Source: Massilia sp. PAMC28688
GTDB lineage: Bacteria > Pseudomonadota > Gammaproteobacteria > Burkholderiales > Burkholderiaceae_D
Direction of reading: 5' to 3'
NCBI RefSeq assembly: GCF_019443445.1
Contig: NZ_CP080378.1
Span: 124,001 to 188,000 of the forward strand
DNA length: 64,000 bases
Positions 15,247-24,765 of this stretch are shown one piece after another. The notes below the pieces were generated by a model. The model was not told the origin of the DNA and ran no database searches. It was given only the letters and a program-made list of their open reading frames with translations. Within the stretch, counting starts at the first letter, position 1, and every line of letters starts with the position of its first letter. Made by a program: the position numbers and the translations under genes.

Positions 15247-16509
15247 ATGCACATCACGCCTCATCAGACCATCCGCCATTTCCCCCTGCGTGCCTGTGCT
15301 TTCGCTGCCATCTTGTTCACCGCCGGCCTGGCCCAGGCCCAGGACAGTGAAGCGGCCACCTGGACCTTCGGCGGTTTCGCCACGCTAGGCGTGGTGCATT
15401 CGGACTATGACCAGGCAGACTTTACCTCCAGTGCGCTCAAGGGCGAAGGCGCCGGCTGGAGCAAGTCACTCAGCTTTGTCCCGGACAGCCGGTTCGGCGC
15501 GCAGCTCGGCTACCGGCATGACCGCAAATGGTCGGCCGTGCTGCAGGTTGGCACCGAGCATCGTTTCGATGGCAGCTACCGCACGGAAGTCGAATGGGGC
15601 AATATCAAATACCAGGCAACGCCCGACCTCGCCCTGCGCGTCGGCCGGATTGCCTTGCCCATCTTCCTGGCGGCCGACTACCGCAAGATCGGCTACGCTT
15701 ATCCCTGGGTTCGTACGCCGGTCGAGGTCTATGGCGGGGTGCCGATCACCAACAGTGACGGTGTGGACCTTGCCTATCGCTGGCGCAACGGCAGTGTCAA
15801 GCACACCACCCAGTTCTTCTGGGGCCAGACCGACATCTACCTGACTGAAACAACCGATGTCAAGGCGCGCGACATGGGCGGCCTCACCCACACCGTCGAA
15901 TCAGGTTCCACCACCTTCCGGGTCAGCGCGTTCAAGGCCAACCTGAATGTCAATATCGTGCGCGACTTCCTGGACGCCTTTCGGGCATTCGGTCCCCAAG
16001 GCGTGGCCATCGCCGACAAGTACGATATCATCAACAAGCGCACCACCGGCATGACGGTCGGTGTCAACTATGACCCGGGCACCTGGTTCCTGATGGCCGA
16101 AGCCGGCCGCATGAAGAGTGACTCGTTTTTCTCGACGTCGCACGGGGCCTATATCAGCACCGGCTTGCGGCGCGGGGCCTTTACACCGTATGTCTCGTAC
16201 GCCTATACCAGGGGCGAGCAATTCAAGGATGAGCAGGGCTTGTCCCTGGCCGGCCTGCCGCCGCGCTTTGCCGCCATCGGGGCCGGCCTGAACGGGGGCT
16301 TGAAGGAGCTGCTCGGCACCGTGGCCATCCAGTCCAATGTCAGTGCCGGCCTGCGCTGGGATTTTCATACCGACATGGCGCTGAAAGTGCAGTTCGAGCG
16401 CGTCAAGCCGAGCCAGGGCTCGCGCGGTACCTTGCGCAATGCGACGCCTGCCTTCCAGTCCGACCGCGCCGTCAACGTCACGAGCGCGGCGCTCGACTTT
16501 GTTTTCTGA
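15247..16509 (+). CDS. Porin-like outer membrane beta-barrel protein
   Basis: About 420 residues from the ATG at 15247. A signal peptide (FPLRACAFAAILFTAGLAQAQ) precedes alternating beta-strand sequence ending in phenylalanine (ALDFVF), the usual outer-membrane C-terminal signature. Strand pairs such as RFGAQLGYRHDRKWSAVLQVG and FTPYVSYAYTRGEQF are typical porin hairpins. The exact family was not recognised. It overlaps the next gene (TGATG), so it is translationally coupled to a PstS-like periplasmic protein and two c-di-GMP enzymes. That pairing hints at an envelope sensing unit rather than bulk uptake. The longer frame to 15133 lacks a signal sequence. Confidence 0.75.
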   Translation: MHITPHQTIRHFPLRACAFAAILFTAGLAQAQDSEAATWTFGGFATLGVVHSDYDQADFTSSALKGEGAGWSKSLSFVPDSRFGAQLGYRHDRKWSAVLQVGTEHRFDGSYRTEVEWGNIKYQATPDLALRVGRIALPIFLAADYRKIGYAYPWVRTPVEVYGGVPITNSDGVDLAYRWRNGSVKHTTQFFWGQTDIYLTETTDVKARDMGGLTHTVESGSTTFRVSAFKANLNVNIVRDFLDAFRAFGPQGVAIADKYDIINKRTTGMTVGVNYDPGTWFLMAEAGRMKSDSFFSTSHGAYISTGLRRGAFTPYVSYAYTRGEQFKDEQGLSLAGLPPRFAAIGAGLNGGLKELLGTVAIQSNVSAGLRWDFHTDMALKVQFERVKPSQGSRGTLRNATPAFQSDRAVNVTSAALDFVF

Positions 16510-16958
16510 TGAGGCTGACCATGCGCACCTCAACCATGCATTATCTCGCCGCCATCGTGCTCGGCGCCTGCGCCGTGCAAAGCGCCGCTGCCGCCGGCGA
16601 ACTGGTGGTCATCGTGTCGGCCAAGAGCGCGGTCGGCACGCTCAAGCCGGAACAGGTCTCCGACATCTTCCTGGGCCAGATGGCCACATTCCCGGGCGGG
16701 CTCGAAGCGGTGGCACTGGACCAGAACATCGGCTCGCCCGAACGCGACGAGTTCTATTACAAGCTCACCGCCAAGACCCGTCCCCTGGTCAAGGCCCACT
16801 GGACCAAGATGATCTTCACCGGCCGTGGCCAGCCGCCGCGTGAAATCGGCGACAGCGCTGCCGTGCGCAAGAAAGTGGCGGAAAATCCGTCCCTGATCGG
16901 CTACATCGACAAGGCGGCCCTCGACGCCAGCGTCAAGGCTGTGTTGTTGATTCGCTGA
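16509..16958 (+). CDS. Small PstS-like periplasmic binding protein
   Basis: 149 residues with a signal peptide (MHYLAAIVLGACAVQSAAAAG). The remainder, ELVVIVSAKSAVGTLKPEQVSDIFLGQMATFPGG then NPSLIGYIDKAALDASVKAVL, matches the N-terminal lobe of PstS-like phosphate-binding proteins. At half the normal length it is a single-lobe variant seen next to signalling proteins. No ABC transporter gene accompanies it. It overlaps the porin-like gene and precedes the dCache-GGDEF-EAL gene by 10 nt, so it may present a ligand to that sensor. This link is inferred from gene order. Confidence 0.75.
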   Translation: MRLTMRTSTMHYLAAIVLGACAVQSAAAAGELVVIVSAKSAVGTLKPEQVSDIFLGQMATFPGGLEAVALDQNIGSPERDEFYYKLTAKTRPLVKAHWTKMIFTGRGQPPREIGDSAAVRKKVAENPSLIGYIDKAALDASVKAVLLIR

Positions 16959-16968
16959 TTGCACTGAC

Positions 16969-19704
16969 ATGGCAGCGATGAGCACCACCACGCACAACAG
17001 GCGCACGCGGCGTTTTGCCCGCTGGCTCGGCCACGGGATGGAAACGCACATCTCGCTGCCCCTGTTCGCCGTGGTGCTGCTCATCGTGATCTGGGTCTCG
17101 ACCAATCACTTCATCGACATCGAACGCGTCGCGGCCCAGGCCAGTGCGCGCACCTCGTCGCGCGAACTGCTCGACACCTACGAAGCGCAGGTGCAGCGCA
17201 ACCTCGGCGGCATTGACCAGACCCTCAAGGTGCTGAAATACGCGGTCGAACTCAAGGGCGCATCCGGCGCCCTGCCCGCCCTCAACCAGCAGGGACTGCT
17301 GCCTTCCGGCCTGGTGTTCGTGGTCAGCATCGCCGACCGCAACGGCATGATCGTGGCCAGCAATCCCAGCGCCGAGTTCATCGACATCTCGCGCCAGAGC
17401 TATTTTGCCTACCACCGCGACAGCGACACCAACACGCCCTACGTCAGCCAGACCCTGCGCGATACGGCCAATCCGGAATGGCACCTGCACTTCACGCGCC
17501 GTCTCAATGATGCCAACGGCGAGTTTGCCGGCGTGGCGATTGTCGAAGTCGATCCATCCTACTTCACCAGCGGCTACGAGCTGTCGCGCCAGGGCCATTT
17601 CGGCGCCCTCGGCCTGTACGGCACCGACAATGTTTTCCGCACCCTGCGCATTGGCGAAAAGGTGCTGTGGGGCCAGAATGCCAAGGAGCTGGAACGGCAC
17701 GATGACCAGGGTAGGCTGCTCGTCAACAGCTGGGACGGCGTGCGCCGCTATACCAGCGCGCGCCGCCTGCATGGCTTCCCCATGACGGCCCTGGTGGGCC
17801 TGGCCGAACACGAACAGATGGCCGCCTTTGAGCAGCAGCGCCGCAACTACCTGTGGGCCGCCGGCAGCGGCAGCGCCCTGCTGATTCTGGTGGTGTCGCT
17901 CATTGGCCTGTGGTCGTGGCAGCTCACCCGCACCCGGCGCCGCATCCGCCGCGCCCAGGAAACCTACGCCGCTGCCTCCGAGGCCAGCCTTGATGCCTTC
18001 TTCGTCATGCGCAGCGTCAGCGGCCCGCACGGCGCGATTACCGATTTCGTGATCGAAGCGACCAACAGCCGCGCCGAAAAGCTGGCCCGCATGAGCAAGC
18101 AGGAAATGCGCGGCAAGAGCCTGTCCGAAGTGCTGCCGGCCTATATCAGCAATGGCATCTTTGAAGATCTGCTCAAGGTGACGCTGGTGGGCGGCGTGCA
18201 CGAAGCCGAATGGCTCGCCACCGAAGACGCCCAGGAGCAGCAGTGGCTGCACCGCCAGGTGGTGGCCGTCGAGGGCGGCGTGGTGGCCATCGTGCGCGAC
18301 ATCACCGAGCGCAAGCTGACGGAACAGCGCATCCGCCATATCGCCCATCACGACGACCTGACCGGCCTGCCCAACCGCAGCCTGATCCGCGACCGCCTTG
18401 ACCAGGCCATCCTGCATGCCCAGCGCCGCCAGCGCAGCGTGGCGGTGGCCTTTATCGATCTCGATGGCTTCAAGCTCATTAACGATGGCCTGGGCCACAA
18501 TGCGGGCGACGAACTGCTCAAGGTGGTGGGCAAGCGCATGCAGGAGTGCCTGCGCCGCGAAGATACCCTGGGCCGCTTTGGCGGCGATGAATTCGTCATC
18601 ATCCTGGCCGACCAGTCGGACAATCCCGGCCTGCTGGCACCGGTGCTGGAAAAGATCCGCCAGGCCGTGCACGCACCGGTCCTGCTCGATGGTCAGGAAG
18701 TACAGGTCAGCTGCAGCATGGGTGTGGTGATGTATCCGCGCGACGGGGGCGACCCGAATACCCTGATGATGAATGCCGACGCGGCCATGTACCGCTCCAA
18801 GGAGATGGGCAAGAATATCTTCCAGTTCTATACGCGCGAAATGAACGCCAGCGTCGAGCACAAGCTGGTGCTGCTCGAAGGCTTGCGCAGTGCGCTCGAT
18901 GAAGGCCAGTTCCACCTGCTGTACCAGCCCAAGGTGGACCTGCGTACCGGCTTGATCATCGGTGTCGAATCGCTGATCCGCTGGCAGCATCCCGAGCACG
19001 GCATCGTCTCGCCCCTGCGCTTCATTGGCCTGGCCGAGGAAAGCGGCTTGATCGTGGCGATCGGTGAATGGGTGCTGCAGACAGCCTGCCGCCAGAACAA
19101 GGCCTGGCAAGATGCAGGCCTGGCCCCGATCACCATTTCGGTCAATGTCTCGCCCCGCCAGTTTGAAGAAAAGCGCCTGGTCGAGCGCGTGGCCCAGGCC
19201 ATGGCCGACAGCGGTCTGGACCCCGCCTGGCTCGAACTGGAAGTGACGGAAAGCCTGATCATGCGCGACCTGGCCCAATCGGTGGGCAAGATGCGCGAAC
19301 TGGAAGCGATGGGCATTTCCCTGTCGATCGACGACTTCGGCACCGGCTATTCGAGCCTGTCGGCGCTCAAGTCCTTTCCCATCAAACGCCTCAAGATTGA
19401 CAAGTCGTTTGTGAGCGAACTGGCCGACGACCTGGACGACCAGGCCATTGCCATGGCCGTGATCTCGCTTGGCCACAAGCTCAATCTGCGCGTCATTGCC
19501 GAAGGGGTGGAAACCGAACAGCAATGCAATTTTTTGCGTGACAATGATTGCGACGAAATGCAGGGCTACCTGTTCAGCGCGCCTGTGCCTGCCAGCAAAA
19601 TCCATTCCCTGCTCGAAGAACAGGCGCGCTTGCTATCCGATGTCAGCAAGGCCAGCCCGGCCGCTGCCATCCCTACTCCGGCCCCCTCCATCCATGCTCA
19701 CTAA
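16969..19704 (+). CDS. dCache-PAS-GGDEF-EAL c-di-GMP turnover protein
   Basis: 911 residues. A transmembrane helix (about 32-50), a periplasmic double-Cache sensor (about 55-290) and a second transmembrane helix (about 296-318) come first. A PAS-like domain follows (about 335-450), then GGDEF and EAL. The cyclase motif GGDEF at 538-542 is intact with an RxxD inhibitory site five residues before it. The phosphodiesterase motif reads ESL (667-669) rather than EAL, keeping the metal-ligand Glu; DDFGTGYSSL and AEGVETE are intact. It may have either activity or both. It follows the PstS-like gene and overlaps the next cyclase by 11 nt, directly upstream of the lap-type locus. Confidence 0.92.
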   Translation: MAAMSTTTHNRRTRRFARWLGHGMETHISLPLFAVVLLIVIWVSTNHFIDIERVAAQASARTSSRELLDTYEAQVQRNLGGIDQTLKVLKYAVELKGASGALPALNQQGLLPSGLVFVVSIADRNGMIVASNPSAEFIDISRQSYFAYHRDSDTNTPYVSQTLRDTANPEWHLHFTRRLNDANGEFAGVAIVEVDPSYFTSGYELSRQGHFGALGLYGTDNVFRTLRIGEKVLWGQNAKELERHDDQGRLLVNSWDGVRRYTSARRLHGFPMTALVGLAEHEQMAAFEQQRRNYLWAAGSGSALLILVVSLIGLWSWQLTRTRRRIRRAQETYAAASEASLDAFFVMRSVSGPHGAITDFVIEATNSRAEKLARMSKQEMRGKSLSEVLPAYISNGIFEDLLKVTLVGGVHEAEWLATEDAQEQQWLHRQVVAVEGGVVAIVRDITERKLTEQRIRHIAHHDDLTGLPNRSLIRDRLDQAILHAQRRQRSVAVAFIDLDGFKLINDGLGHNAGDELLKVVGKRMQECLRREDTLGRFGGDEFVIILADQSDNPGLLAPVLEKIRQAVHAPVLLDGQEVQVSCSMGVVMYPRDGGDPNTLMMNADAAMYRSKEMGKNIFQFYTREMNASVEHKLVLLEGLRSALDEGQFHLLYQPKVDLRTGLIIGVESLIRWQHPEHGIVSPLRFIGLAEESGLIVAIGEWVLQTACRQNKAWQDAGLAPITISVNVSPRQFEEKRLVERVAQAMADSGLDPAWLELEVTESLIMRDLAQSVGKMRELEAMGISLSIDDFGTGYSSLSALKSFPIKRLKIDKSFVSELADDLDDQAIAMAVISLGHKLNLRVIAEGVETEQQCNFLRDNDCDEMQGYLFSAPVPASKIHSLLEEQARLLSDVSKASPAAAIPTPAPSIHAH

Positions 19705-20791
19705 ACTCGACCATTTCCTGTTCAGCGCAGACCCCAAGCTGCGCCGTCTGCTGGGTTACTGGGCAGGGACCGGTTCCATTTACCTGATTGCCTTTGCCAC
19801 CTTGTGGTTCCATGCGGACAAGAGCATCGGCCTGTCGCGCCACACCGACGCCCTGTACGGCATGGCCCTGGGCGGCGTACTGCTGTCGTTCGTGTTGGTA
19901 CGGGTGAGCCAGGCCATGCGCATTGCGCCGTGGCAGCTCGCTGTCTTCCAGGCCCTGTTTGCCATGGTGTGCATCGTGGGCGCCTATGGCGTCAGCGGCG
20001 CCCCCCGCGGGGCGGTGCTGATGATCATGCTGGTGGTGATGGTGTTCTGTACATTTTCGCTGCGCCCCCGCGCCACCATGTTCCTGTGCGCCACCGCCAT
20101 TGGCCTGCTGGCAGCGGCCATGCTGTGGCTGGTGAACTACGATCCGGTGCAATTCCCGCCGGCCGTGGAAGGCATGCATTTCGGCCTGGCGGCCGCCTGC
20201 CTGCTTGCCGTCACCCTGCTGACCGGCGAAATGAGCAAGCTGCGCACCAGCCTCAAGCAGCAAAAGCAGGAATTGCTCACGGCCCTGGCCAAGATCCGCA
20301 CCCTGGCCACCATTGATGAACTGACCTGCCTGGCCAACCGCCGCTACATGAACGAGGTGCTCACCAATGAAGAGCGGCGCGATTCGTCCACCGGCGCGCC
20401 CATGTGCATCGCGCTGCTCGACATCGACTTTTTCAAGAACGTCAATGACCAGTTCGGTCACGACAGCGGCGACCAGGTCCTGCGCACCTTCGCCGCGGCG
20501 GCCCGGGCCGAACTGCGGGTTGGCGACGTCCTGGCGCGCTGGGGTGGCGAGGAATTCCTGCTCATGCTGCCTGGCACCGAAGTGGGCGAAGCCCTGTTTG
20601 TCCTCAAGCGCATGGCCGACCGCGTGCGCGCCATCCGCATTCCCGGCCTGGACATGGAGCGCGACGTGACGTTTTCCGCCGGCCTGGTGGAGCGGCGCGG
20701 TACCGAACCTTTTGCCGACACCATCTCGCGCGCCGACAAGGCCATGTACAAGGCCAAGGCGAGCGGGCGCAACCGGGTTGAAACGGATTGA
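19694..20791 (+). CDS. Membrane diguanylate cyclase
   Basis: 365 residues. Six hydrophobic helices fill residues about 20-190. A short coiled linker (LRTSLKQQKQELLTALAKIRTLA) leads into a GGDEF domain starting DELTCLANRRYMNEVL. The active site is GGEEF (284-288), a fully competent variant, with RVGD five residues before it as the inhibitory I-site. The start at 19694 (MLTKLDHFLF) overlaps the upstream gene; the frame from 19469 lies inside the EAL domain in another frame. It likely supplies c-di-GMP near the LapD-like receptor encoded downstream; this is inference from proximity. Confidence 0.92.
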   Translation: MLTKLDHFLFSADPKLRRLLGYWAGTGSIYLIAFATLWFHADKSIGLSRHTDALYGMALGGVLLSFVLVRVSQAMRIAPWQLAVFQALFAMVCIVGAYGVSGAPRGAVLMIMLVVMVFCTFSLRPRATMFLCATAIGLLAAAMLWLVNYDPVQFPPAVEGMHFGLAAACLLAVTLLTGEMSKLRTSLKQQKQELLTALAKIRTLATIDELTCLANRRYMNEVLTNEERRDSSTGAPMCIALLDIDFFKNVNDQFGHDSGDQVLRTFAAAARAELRVGDVLARWGGEEFLLMLPGTEVGEALFVLKRMADRVRAIRIPGLDMERDVTFSAGLVERRGTEPFADTISRADKAMYKAKASGRNRVETD

Positions 20792-21144
20792 CCGTTATCG
20801 CATTTTCCACACCCGTGCCGCTTGTCGTAGCGAGCAAGATTGCGACACACTTCACGCATCATTTTTCACACTTCGTGTAGAATTACTCCCATGAAATTGC
20901 CTCCGTTTCGCGGGGGCGGCGCCGGACCCTGCCCCCTGTCTGACTGCCCGCAGCACCACTGCAGCCTGTCGTCAAGCTGCCATCGTTTGCACCAGCGTTT
21001 CCCCTAAGCACCGGGACGCGTTGACCGATCCCTCCATAACGGCCCAAGTTTTTCCGTTGCCGGCCGTTATATGCAGGATGCATTGTTCGATGTACCGTGC
21101 CGCGCCGGCCTCGCTCCGCGCGCGCGGGCGACCCGGCTTAAGAC
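20792..21144. other. Intergenic leader upstream of the secretion genes
   Basis: No convincing gene. A -10-like TAGAAT lies at 20878-20883 without a clear -35. A perfect 9-bp inverted repeat, ATAACGGCC/GGCCGTTAT (21036-21044 and 21062-21070, 17-nt loop), sits 75 nt before the exporter start. It lacks a T-tract, so it looks like a protein site or an mRNA hairpin rather than a terminator. I found no c-di-GMP riboswitch pattern. Confidence 0.4.
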
Positions 21145-23346
21145 ATGACCACTTTGAAGCAGCCAGCAGATTCCGGCACCCAGCCGCCCATCTTCCCTAG
21201 CACCGCCGAGGCCGGCATTCGGGAAGACTTGCTCCATCCGGACCCCCTGCTTGATTGCCTGGTTGAACTGACGCGCATTCACGGCCGTCCCAGCACCCGC
21301 GCCGCCCTCAGCGCCGGCTTGCCCCTGCCCAAGGAAGGCTTGACGCCCTCGCTGTTCGCGCGCGCGGCCGCCCATGCCGGTTTTTCCAGCAAGATCGTGC
21401 GCCGTTCGCTGCGCAAGATCGACAATGCCCTGTTGCCCGTGATCTTGCTGCTCAATGACAATGAAGCCTGCGTCCTGCAGGGCTGGAGCGCCGACGGCGA
21501 AGCCCAGGTCCTGCTGCCCGACGGCGCCCAAGGCGCCGTCTACCTGCCGCGCGCGGAACTCGAAGCGCGCTATACCGGCATTGCCATCTTTTCACGCCCG
21601 CACTTTCGCTTTGACGAGCGCACCCCGCCGCTGGTGGCAGTGCCGCAACGGCACTGGTTCTGGGGCACCATCCTGGAACAGCGGCCCATCTTCAAGGATA
21701 TTCTCAGCGCCGCCCTCCTGATCAACCTGTTCGGCCTGGCCATGCCGCTGTTTACGATGAATGTGTACGACCGTGTCGTGCCCAATTTTGCCGTGGAAAC
21801 CCTATGGGTGTTCGCCGGCGGCATCGTGCTGGTGATGATCATGGATTACATCGTGCGCCTGCTGCGTGGCCATTTTGTCGACCTGGCAAGTTCGCGCGTG
21901 GACTTGCAGCTCTCCAGCCTGATCATGGAGCGCGTGCTCGGCATGCGCATGGCGCATCGACCCAGCTCCGTGGGCGCGTTCGCGGCCAACCTGCGCTCGT
22001 TCGAGACGGTGCGCGACTTCATTGCCTCGGCCACCGTCACCACCCTCATCGACCTGCCCTTCGCCCTGCTGTTTTTGGTGGTACTGGCGTGGATTTCGTG
22101 GCCCCTGCTGTTCATTCCGCTGGCCGGCATCATCATCGTCGTCATCTACAGCTACCTGGTGCAGTACAAGATGCGCGAATTGTCGGAGACCACCTTTCGT
22201 GCCGCCGCCCTGCGCAACGCCACCATGGTCGAAAGCCTGACCGCCCTCGAAACCATCAAGGCCCACGGCGCCGAGAGCCAGATGCAGGCGCGCTGGGAAA
22301 AGACCACCGCCTTCCTGGCACGCGTGAGCGCTGAACTCAAGCTCCTGTCCTCATCGAGCATGAATGCGGCCGCCTCCCTGTCCCAGTTCGTCAACGTGTG
22401 CGTGATCGTGGCCGGCGTCTACCTGATCCAGGAGAAAATGCTGACCATGGGCGGGCTGATTGCCGCGACCATGCTGTCCGGCCGCGCCATGCAGCCGCTG
22501 GGCCAGATGGTGGGCCTGCTGCTGCAGTTCGAAGGAGCCAAGAATTCCTTGTCGGCGCTCGAGAACATCATGGCCACCCCCACCGAGCGCAGCGACGAAA
22601 GCGCCTTTATCCACCGTCCCGAGATCCGCGGCGAGATCGAGTTTTCCAATGTCCACTTCAGCTATCCGGGCCGTCCCGAGGAAGCGCTGCGGGGCGTGAG
22701 CTTTCGTATCCAGCCCGGCGAGCGCGTGGTCATCATCGGCCGTATCGGCTCGGGCAAATCGACCCTGCAAAAGCTGATTCTTGGCCTGTATGCGCCAACC
22801 AAGGGCGCCATCACGCTCGACGGCGTGGACCTGCGCCAGCTCGACCCGGCCGACCTGCGCCGCTCGCTGGGCTACGTGGAGCAGGATTCCATGCTCTTTT
22901 ACGGCTCGCTGCGCGACAATATCGCGATCCGCGCGCCCTACGCCGATGACCGCGCCGTGGTGGCGGCGGCCGAACTGGCGGGCCTGACCGACTTCGTCAA
23001 CCGCCACCCGGAAGGCTTCGACATGCTCATTCACGAGCGCGGCGAATCGCTCTCCGGCGGCCAGCGCCAGGGCGTGGCCATCGCCCGCGCCGTGCTGCTC
23101 GACCCGCCCGTGCTGCTGCTCGACGAGCCGACCAGCGCCATGGATTACCCGTCCGAGCACCAGTTCAAGGAACGCATTCGCCATTATGCCGATCACAAGA
23201 CCGTCATCATCGTCACCCACCGTTCCAGCCTGATGGACCTGGCTGACCGCATCATCGTCATGGATGAAGGCGTGGTCGTGGCCGATGGTCCCAAGGACAA
23301 GGTGATGAAAGCGCTGCAGTCGGGCCAGGTCGGGAGGGCCAAATGA
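21145..23346 (+). CDS. lapB: LapB-type type I secretion ABC transporter
   Basis: 733 residues. An N-terminal C39-like domain (DPLLDCLVELTRIHGRPSTRAA, to about 145) is degenerate, as expected for transporters of RTX adhesins that do not cleave a leader. The membrane domain spans about 170-450. The ATPase has Walker A GRIGSGKST (about 532-540), the signature LSGGQRQG (about 636) and Walker B VLLLDEPTSAMD. It energises export of the giant adhesin in one step through LapC and the TolC-like pore. It overlaps lapC by ATGA. The whole operon lapB-lapC-regulator-adhesin runs on the same strand. Confidence 0.93.
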   Translation: MTTLKQPADSGTQPPIFPSTAEAGIREDLLHPDPLLDCLVELTRIHGRPSTRAALSAGLPLPKEGLTPSLFARAAAHAGFSSKIVRRSLRKIDNALLPVILLLNDNEACVLQGWSADGEAQVLLPDGAQGAVYLPRAELEARYTGIAIFSRPHFRFDERTPPLVAVPQRHWFWGTILEQRPIFKDILSAALLINLFGLAMPLFTMNVYDRVVPNFAVETLWVFAGGIVLVMIMDYIVRLLRGHFVDLASSRVDLQLSSLIMERVLGMRMAHRPSSVGAFAANLRSFETVRDFIASATVTTLIDLPFALLFLVVLAWISWPLLFIPLAGIIIVVIYSYLVQYKMRELSETTFRAAALRNATMVESLTALETIKAHGAESQMQARWEKTTAFLARVSAELKLLSSSSMNAAASLSQFVNVCVIVAGVYLIQEKMLTMGGLIAATMLSGRAMQPLGQMVGLLLQFEGAKNSLSALENIMATPTERSDESAFIHRPEIRGEIEFSNVHFSYPGRPEEALRGVSFRIQPGERVVIIGRIGSGKSTLQKLILGLYAPTKGAITLDGVDLRQLDPADLRRSLGYVEQDSMLFYGSLRDNIAIRAPYADDRAVVAAAELAGLTDFVNRHPEGFDMLIHERGESLSGGQRQGVAIARAVLLDPPVLLLDEPTSAMDYPSEHQFKERIRHYADHKTVIIVTHRSSLMDLADRIIVMDEGVVVADGPKDKVMKALQSGQVGRAK

Positions 23347-24761
23347 CGCCGCGCCTGAAAAAAGCCGGCGCCGCCCTGTTGCGCGCCCTGGAGGTGATCC
23401 GGCGCCGGCTTGACCGCGGCACCGCCCACTGGCTCAATCGCTGGAAGGACAGCGCCACCCTGTCGGGCGAAACGGATTTCCGCAATGATGCCGACAGCAT
23501 GATCATCCGCCAGGAGCCGCTGCGCGCCCGGGTGCTGATGTATGCGCTGCTGGCAGCGGTGGTCCTGTTCGTGGTGTGGACAGCGCTGATCCAGGTTGAT
23601 GAAATCACGCGCGGCGACGCCAAGGTGATACCTTCGCGCCAGCTGCAGGTGCTGCAAAGCCTGGACGGCGGCATCGTCTCCAAGATCCTGGTGCAGGAAG
23701 GCCAGGCCGTGTCCGAAGGCCAGGTGCTGCTGCAGGTCGATTCCACCCGTTTTGAGTCGTCGGTGCGGGAAAACCGCTCGCAATACCTGTCGCTGGCCGC
23801 CAAGGCCGCGCGCCTGCGCGCCATCGGCGAGGGCAAGCCCTTCGTGCCGCCGCCCGAAGTGCTGGCCGAAGACCCGCAGACGGTCGATGAAGAAAGGCGC
23901 CTGTTCGAGACAGCCACTTCGGAATTGCAGACCCAGCTCATGATCGCGCGCCAGCAGCTGGCGCAGCGCTCGCAGGAACTCAATGAAGCTACCGCCAAGC
24001 AGCGCCAGGCCGCCCAGGCCTACGACTCGACCAGCCGTGAACTGGCCGTCACCCGGCCCCTGCTCAGTTCCGGCGCGGTGTCCGAAGTCGAGCTGCTGCG
24101 CCTGGAACGTGACGTGGCGCGATTCAAGGGCGAGCGCGAGATTGCAGGATCCCAGATCGCGCGCGTTCAGGCCAGCATCTCCGAATCGACCCGCAAGATC
24201 CAGGAAGTGGAACTGGTGTTTCGCAATACCGCCAGCAAGGAGTATTCAGAAACCATGGCGCGCCTGAACGCCCTGACCCAGAGTGGCACCGGCCTGGCCG
24301 ACCGCGTCAAGCAGTCGGCCCTGCGTTCGCCCGTCAAGGGCACCATCAAGCGCCTCCTGGTCAATACCGTGGGCGGCGTGGTGCAGCCCGGGCGCGACGT
24401 GGTCGAGATCGTGCCGCTGGAGGGTCGCCTGCTACTCGAGGCCAAGGTGGCGCCGCGCGACATCGCTTTCCTGCAGCCGGGCCAGCGTGCCATTGTGAAG
24501 TTCACCGCCTACGATTTCGCGGTCTATGGTGGCCTCAATGCGCGTGTGGAGCACATTGGCGCCGACTCGGTGACCGACGACCGGGGCAACACTTTCTACA
24601 CGGTGCGCGTGGCCACCGACCAGTCCACCCTGGCCGGCAATCTGCCCATCATCCCGGGCATGGTGGCCGAAGTGGACATCATCACGGGCAAGAAGACCAT
24701 TCTGTCCTACCTCCTCAAACCCGTGCTCAGGGCGAAATCAGCCGCCATGACGGAACGCTAG
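23343..24761 (+). CDS. lapC: LapC-type membrane fusion protein (HlyD family)
   Basis: 472 residues. A cytoplasmic N-terminus of about 62 residues and one transmembrane helix (VLMYALLAAVVLFVVWTALI) lead into a periplasmic part. There the split lipoyl/biotinyl half-motif VLQSLDGGIVSKILVQEGQAVSEGQVLLQVD precedes a long coiled coil (about 190-310), followed by the second half SPVKGTIKRLLVNTVGGVVQPG and a beta barrel. HlyD-family adaptors bridge the ABC exporter and the outer-membrane TolC-like pore. The start overlaps the lapB stop as ATGA, giving coupled translation and equal stoichiometry. Confidence 0.93.
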   Translation: MTPRLKKAGAALLRALEVIRRRLDRGTAHWLNRWKDSATLSGETDFRNDADSMIIRQEPLRARVLMYALLAAVVLFVVWTALIQVDEITRGDAKVIPSRQLQVLQSLDGGIVSKILVQEGQAVSEGQVLLQVDSTRFESSVRENRSQYLSLAAKAARLRAIGEGKPFVPPPEVLAEDPQTVDEERRLFETATSELQTQLMIARQQLAQRSQELNEATAKQRQAAQAYDSTSRELAVTRPLLSSGAVSEVELLRLERDVARFKGEREIAGSQIARVQASISESTRKIQEVELVFRNTASKEYSETMARLNALTQSGTGLADRVKQSALRSPVKGTIKRLLVNTVGGVVQPGRDVVEIVPLEGRLLLEAKVAPRDIAFLQPGQRAIVKFTAYDFAVYGGLNARVEHIGADSVTDDRGNTFYTVRVATDQSTLAGNLPIIPGMVAEVDIITGKKTILSYLLKPVLRAKSAAMTER

Positions 24762-24765
24762 GAGC

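Noticed and set aside
20892..21008. A 38-codon Cys-rich frame (MKLPPFRGGGAGPCP...) upstream of the exporter.
   Set aside because: No ribosome binding site and no resemblance to a known leader peptide; too short to support.
20792..21144. A c-di-GMP riboswitch before the secretion operon.
   Set aside because: I looked for the GEMM-I core and paired arms and found no match; only the 9-bp inverted repeat is present.
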